Assembly (NCBI GenBank): GCA_002780675.1
Contig: PEUR01000117.1
Span: 1 to 18,354 of the forward strand
Direction: 5' to 3'
Origin: Gallionellales bacterium CG03_land_8_20_14_0_80_55_15
GTDB taxonomy: Bacteria; Pseudomonadota; Gammaproteobacteria; Burkholderiales; Gallionellaceae
DNA: 18,354 nt
The stretch's first letter is position 1, and each line of letters starts with the position of its first letter. The notes under the pieces were generated by a model that saw only the letters and a list, made by a program, of their open reading frames with translations, ran no database searches and was not told where the DNA came from. The position numbers and the translations under genes were made by a program. Shown here piece after piece: positions 15,614 to 18,354 of this stretch.

Positions 15614-16468
15614 CTACCTCAGGTCTTCCTCATAAGGCCGCCCCGGATACTGAAAGGCGACCGGGCCATCCGGTTCAGCGTGGATAAACTGATGAACGAA
15701 GGGATCATTCGAGTCCATCATTTGCGCCGTTTCGCCTTCTGCCACAACCTTGCCGTTATGTATAAAGTAAACGTAATCCACAATTTTGAGTGATTCGGAA
15801 ATATCGTAAGTCACCACCACCGAAGTCACGCCCAGCGCATCGTTCAAGCGCCGGATGAGGTTGGCGATGGTGTTGAGTGAAATCGGATCCAGACCGGCGA
15901 AAGGCTCGTCGTAAATAATCAGCGCAGGATCAATCGCAATCGCACGAGCCAACGCCACGCGCCGCTCCATGCCGCCGGACAAATCTCTGGGCATCAGATT
16001 GCGTGCGCCGCGCAGCCCCACCGCCTGCAACTTCATCAACACCAGATCGTGAATCATCTGCTCGGACAAATCGGTATGTTCGCGCATCGGGAAGGCAATA
16101 TTGTCATATACCGTCAAATCGCTGAACAGCCCGCTCACCTGAAACATCATGCCCATTTCGCGGCGCAATGCATAAAGCGCATCGTTATCGAGCTGGTGTA
16201 CCGTCTTGCCCAGCACCTTGACACTACCGCTATCCGGTTTGAGCTGGCCGCCAATCTGGTGCAACAGGGTACTCTTGCCGCACCCGCTCACGCCCAGTAT
16301 CGCGACCACTTTGCCGCGCGGGATGTTAAGATTGATGCCCGTCAGCACCTTGCGTTCGCCGTAGGCAAAATGCAAGTCGCTGATTTCGACCAGATTGTCC
16401 GTGGCCGCCTTTTTTGCAACCAGATGTTCAGATGAATTTGCCAATATCTTTCCTTGCTTTTGTACCAT
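15614..16468 (-). CDS. mlaF: MlaF-type phospholipid-transport ABC ATPase
   Basis: This is the cytoplasmic ATPase of the Mla system, which moves phospholipids between inner and outer membranes to keep outer-membrane asymmetry. From the ATG at 16466-16468 it is 284 residues (an in-frame TTG lies one codon earlier; no good ribosome-binding site for either). Seen: Walker A GVSGCGKS at 59-66; a Q-loop [17 protein letters not shown] at 107-123; LSGGM at 163-167; Walker B with catalytic Glu188 in [13 protein letters not shown]. MlaF hallmarks are [26 protein letters not shown] and the C-terminal [10 protein letters not shown]. Odd points: the H-loop reads [10 protein letters not shown], with Tyr221 where most ABC ATPases have His, and no mlaE, mlaD, mlaC or mlaB adjoins it (pgi converges downstream, recQ diverges upstream). 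Confidence 0.85.
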   Translation of the reverse strand: MVQKQGKILANSSEHLVAKKAATDNLVEISDLHFAYGERKVLTGINLNIPRGKVVAILGVSGCGKSTLLHQIGGQLKPDSGSVKVLGKTVHQLDNDALYALRREMGMMFQVSGLFSDLTVYDNIAFPMREHTDLSEQMIHDLVLMKLQAVGLRGARNLMPRDLSGGMERRVALARAIAIDPALIIYDEPFAGLDPISLNTIANLIRRLNDALGVTSVVVTYDISESLKIVDYVYFIHNGKVVAEGETAQMMDSNDPFVHQFIHAEPDGPVAFQYPGRPYEEDLR

Positions 16469-16544
16469 CAAGAGGCGCGGATGTTATCATTTTTCGGAGT
16501 GTAGGGCGTATCGCCAACCACCCCCACCTTACAACAGCCCCCAG

Positions 16545-18354
16545 ATGACCTTATCCGCACAAATAATCCTGCAAGACATATTCGGTTACGCCACGTTTCG
16601 CGGCGAACAGCAGGCGATTGTCGAGCAAATCGCCCAGGGCGGCGATGCACTGGTCTTGATGCCGACTGGCGGCGGCAAATCCTTGTGTTATCAGATTCCC
16701 GCATTGCTGCGACCGGGGGTAGGCATTGTGGTCTCACCGCTAATCGCGCTGATGCAGGATCAGGTAGATGCCCTGCTCCAACTCGGCGTGAAGGCGGCCT
16801 ATCTGAATTCCAGCCTGTCTGCCGAGGCGGCGCGCGAAGTGCAGCGACAACTCATGCGCGGAGAACTCGAGCTGCTTTACGTCGCCCCCGAACGATTGCT
16901 GATGCCCAACTTTTTGGCTCTGCTCGAACAATTGAATGTACCGCCCTCACCCTTGCCGGGAGAAGATAAACCCGGCATCGCTTTGTTCGCCATAGACGAG
17001 GCGCATTGCGTGTCACAGTGGGGGCACGACTTTCGACCGGAATACCGCGAATTGACAGTATTACAGCAACGTTTCCCCACCGTGCCGCGCATCGCACTCA
17101 CCGCTACGGCGGATGCCCCGACGCGGCGAGAAATCGTCGAACGCTTGTCGCTGGAAGAGGCGCGACAATTTGTTTCCAGCTTCGACCGTCCCAATATCCG
17201 CTACCGCGTCACACTTAAATCCAATGCACTCAATCAGTTACAAAACTTTCTTGCCAAGGAACATGCAAATGATGCGGGCATCGTGTATTGCCTTTCCCGC
17301 AAACGGGTCGAGCAAACAGCAGACTGGTTAAAAGAGCGCGGCTGGGATGCGCTGCCCTATCATGCTGGTCTCGACACGGCGACGCGTGCCGCCAACCAAA
17401 GCCGTTTCCTGCGAGAAGAAGGTGTAGTGATGGTTGCCACCGTGGCATTCGGCATGGGCATAGACAAGCCCAACGTGCGCTTCGTCGCTCACCTCGACTT
17501 GCCCAAAAGTATGGAAGGCTACTATCAGGAAACGGGGCGCGCCGGACGTGACGGGCTGCCCGCCGATGCGTGGATGGCCTACGGCCTGGGCGACGTGGTC
17601 TCGATGCGCCAGATGTTGAGCAACGGCGATGCGCCCGAAGAACGTAAACGCGTGGAGTTGCAAAAGCTCGATGCGCTGCTGGGTTTCTGCGAATCCACCG
17701 CCTGCCGCCACCAGACCATCCTGCGCTACTTCGGCGAGGAACATCCAGGCGACTGCAATGAGTGCGACAACTGCCTGACCCCCGTTGCAAGCTGGGATGC
17801 CACGCGTGCCGCGCAAATGGCGCTGTCTTGCGTGTATCGCACCGGACAGCGTTTCGGGGTCGGTCATCTGGTGGATGTGTTGTTAGGCAAACAAACCGAG
17901 CGCATCACAAAATTTCACCACCAGCAGCTTTCCACCTTCGGCATCGGCGCGGAACACAGTGCCACGCAATGGAGCAGTGTATTCCGCCAACTGGTAACCA
18001 GCGGTTTTTTGGAAGCCGACATCGAAGCCTACGGCGGACTGAAACTCACTGCCCGCGCCCGCCCGGTACTCAAGGGCGAACAAGCCGTCTTCCTGCGCCA
18101 CGATGCCGAACCCGCCCAACGCAGCCGCACCACGCGAGACGGCAAGTCGCGCGAACCGTTCGCGGGCGCTAATGAAAACCGCCTGTGGCTGGCACTCAAG
18201 GCGAAACGAATGGCGCTGGCACGCGAACAGGGCGTGCCACCCTATGTGATTTTTCACGACAGCACGCTGCTGGAAATGCTCGATCAGCGTCCCGGCAGCC
18301 TCACTGAAATGGGTCGTATCAGCGGCGTAGGGCAAGGCAAGCTGACGCGCTATG
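16545..18354 (+). CDS. recQ: ATP-dependent DNA helicase RecQ, 3' end cut by the window
   Basis: This is a 3'-5' superfamily 2 DNA helicase of recombination and repair. 603 codons are present and the frame is open at the right edge; typical RecQ is about 600-615 residues, so little is missing. Seen: motif 0 [14 protein letters not shown]; Walker A MPTGGGKS at 39-46; [14 protein letters not shown]; the DEAH box at 151-154 followed by [22 protein letters not shown]; motif V/VI region [17 protein letters not shown] and [12 protein letters not shown]; the zinc-binding cysteines CESTACR...CNECDNC; a winged-helix RQC domain; and an HRDC domain from about residue 545. The ATG at 16545-16547 has no clear Shine-Dalgarno. 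A short insertion at about residues 131-144 ([13 protein letters not shown]) precedes the DEAH box and contains a small palindrome. Confidence 0.95.
   Translation, partial: MTLSAQIILQDIFGYATFRGEQQAIVEQIAQGGDALVLMPTGGGKSLCYQIPALLRPGVGIVVSPLIALMQDQVDALLQLGVKAAYLNSSLSAEAAREVQRQLMRGELELLYVAPERLLMPNFLALLEQLNVPPSPLPGEDKPGIALFAIDEAHCVSQWGHDFRPEYRELTVLQQRFPTVPRIALTATADAPTRREIVERLSLEEARQFVSSFDRPNIRYRVTLKSNALNQLQNFLAKEHANDAGIVYCLSRKRVEQTADWLKERGWDALPYHAGLDTATRAANQSRFLREEGVVMVATVAFGMGIDKPNVRFVAHLDLPKSMEGYYQETGRAGRDGLPADAWMAYGLGDVVSMRQMLSNGDAPEERKRVELQKLDALLGFCESTACRHQTILRYFGEEHPGDCNECDNCLTPVASWDATRAAQMALSCVYRTGQRFGVGHLVDVLLGKQTERITKFHHQQLSTFGIGAEHSATQWSSVFRQLVTSGFLEADIEAYGGLKLTARARPVLKGEQAVFLRHDAEPAQRSRTTRDGKSREPFAGANENRLWLALKAKRMALAREQGVPPYVIFHDSTLLEMLDQRPGSLTEMGRISGVGQGKLTRY
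16955..16976. repeat. Small palindrome inside recQ
   Basis: GCCGGG (16955-16960) and CCCGGC (16971-16976) form a 6-bp inverted repeat with a 10-nt spacer. It lies within codons for the extra segment before the DEAH box, a place where the RecQ family is usually shorter. Confidence 0.4.

Noticed and set aside
17230..17867. Long minus-strand frames opposite recQ
   Set aside because: Arg/His-rich shadows of the helicase core, with no domain and no ribosome-binding site.

Overview
The window looks like a chromosomal segment of a betaproteobacterium. The gene set (short GspC, HU, a GH57-glgC-glgB-malQ glycogen cluster, MlaF, RecQ) would suit the Nitrosomonadales/Gallionellaceae-type lineages, but that placement is my inference from protein flavour and not a database result. 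No phage, plasmid, CRISPR, insertion sequence, rRNA or convincing tRNA gene is visible. Coding regions are intact except recQ, which runs off the right edge.

Layout. (1) 1-393: non-coding, packed with short-loop hairpins and one copy of a dispersed repeat. (2) 394-5965, minus strand: the front part of a type II secretion cluster, transcribed gspC > gspD > gspE > gspF, with a PDZ-less short GspC; no pseudopilin gene follows gspF within the window. (3) 5966-6360: non-coding divergent region, then the nucleoid protein HU at 6361-6642 on plus, closed by a 17-bp-stem hairpin. (4) 6916-11536, minus strand: glgC > GH57 glucanohydrolase > malQ. (5) 11638-15512, plus strand: glgB > pgi, diverging from glgC across a 101-bp spacer with overlapping promoter-like elements. 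(6) 15614-16468, minus: an orphan MlaF-type ABC ATPase. (7) 16545-18354, plus: recQ, 3' end missing.

How the genes work together. Pgi interconverts fructose-6-P and glucose-6-P; GlgC makes ADP-glucose; GlgB branches the glucan; the GH57 enzyme and MalQ trim or rearrange alpha-1,4-glucans. Glycogen synthase (glgA), phosphorylase (glgP) and phosphoglucomutase are not here and must be encoded elsewhere if the pathway is complete. GspC/D/E/F supply the clamp protein, outer-membrane secretin, ATPase and inner-membrane platform of a type II secretion or related system.

Most notable non-textbook signals: a two-module intergenic repeat recurring at three gene borders inside the gsp cluster; a run of near-perfect hairpins left of gspF; a terminator hairpin abutting, and probably covering the ribosome-binding region of, the GH57 gene; an MlaF without mlaEDCB neighbours and with Tyr in place of the H-loop His; and a small palindromic in-frame insertion in RecQ. 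I did not find a clearly new multi-gene system.
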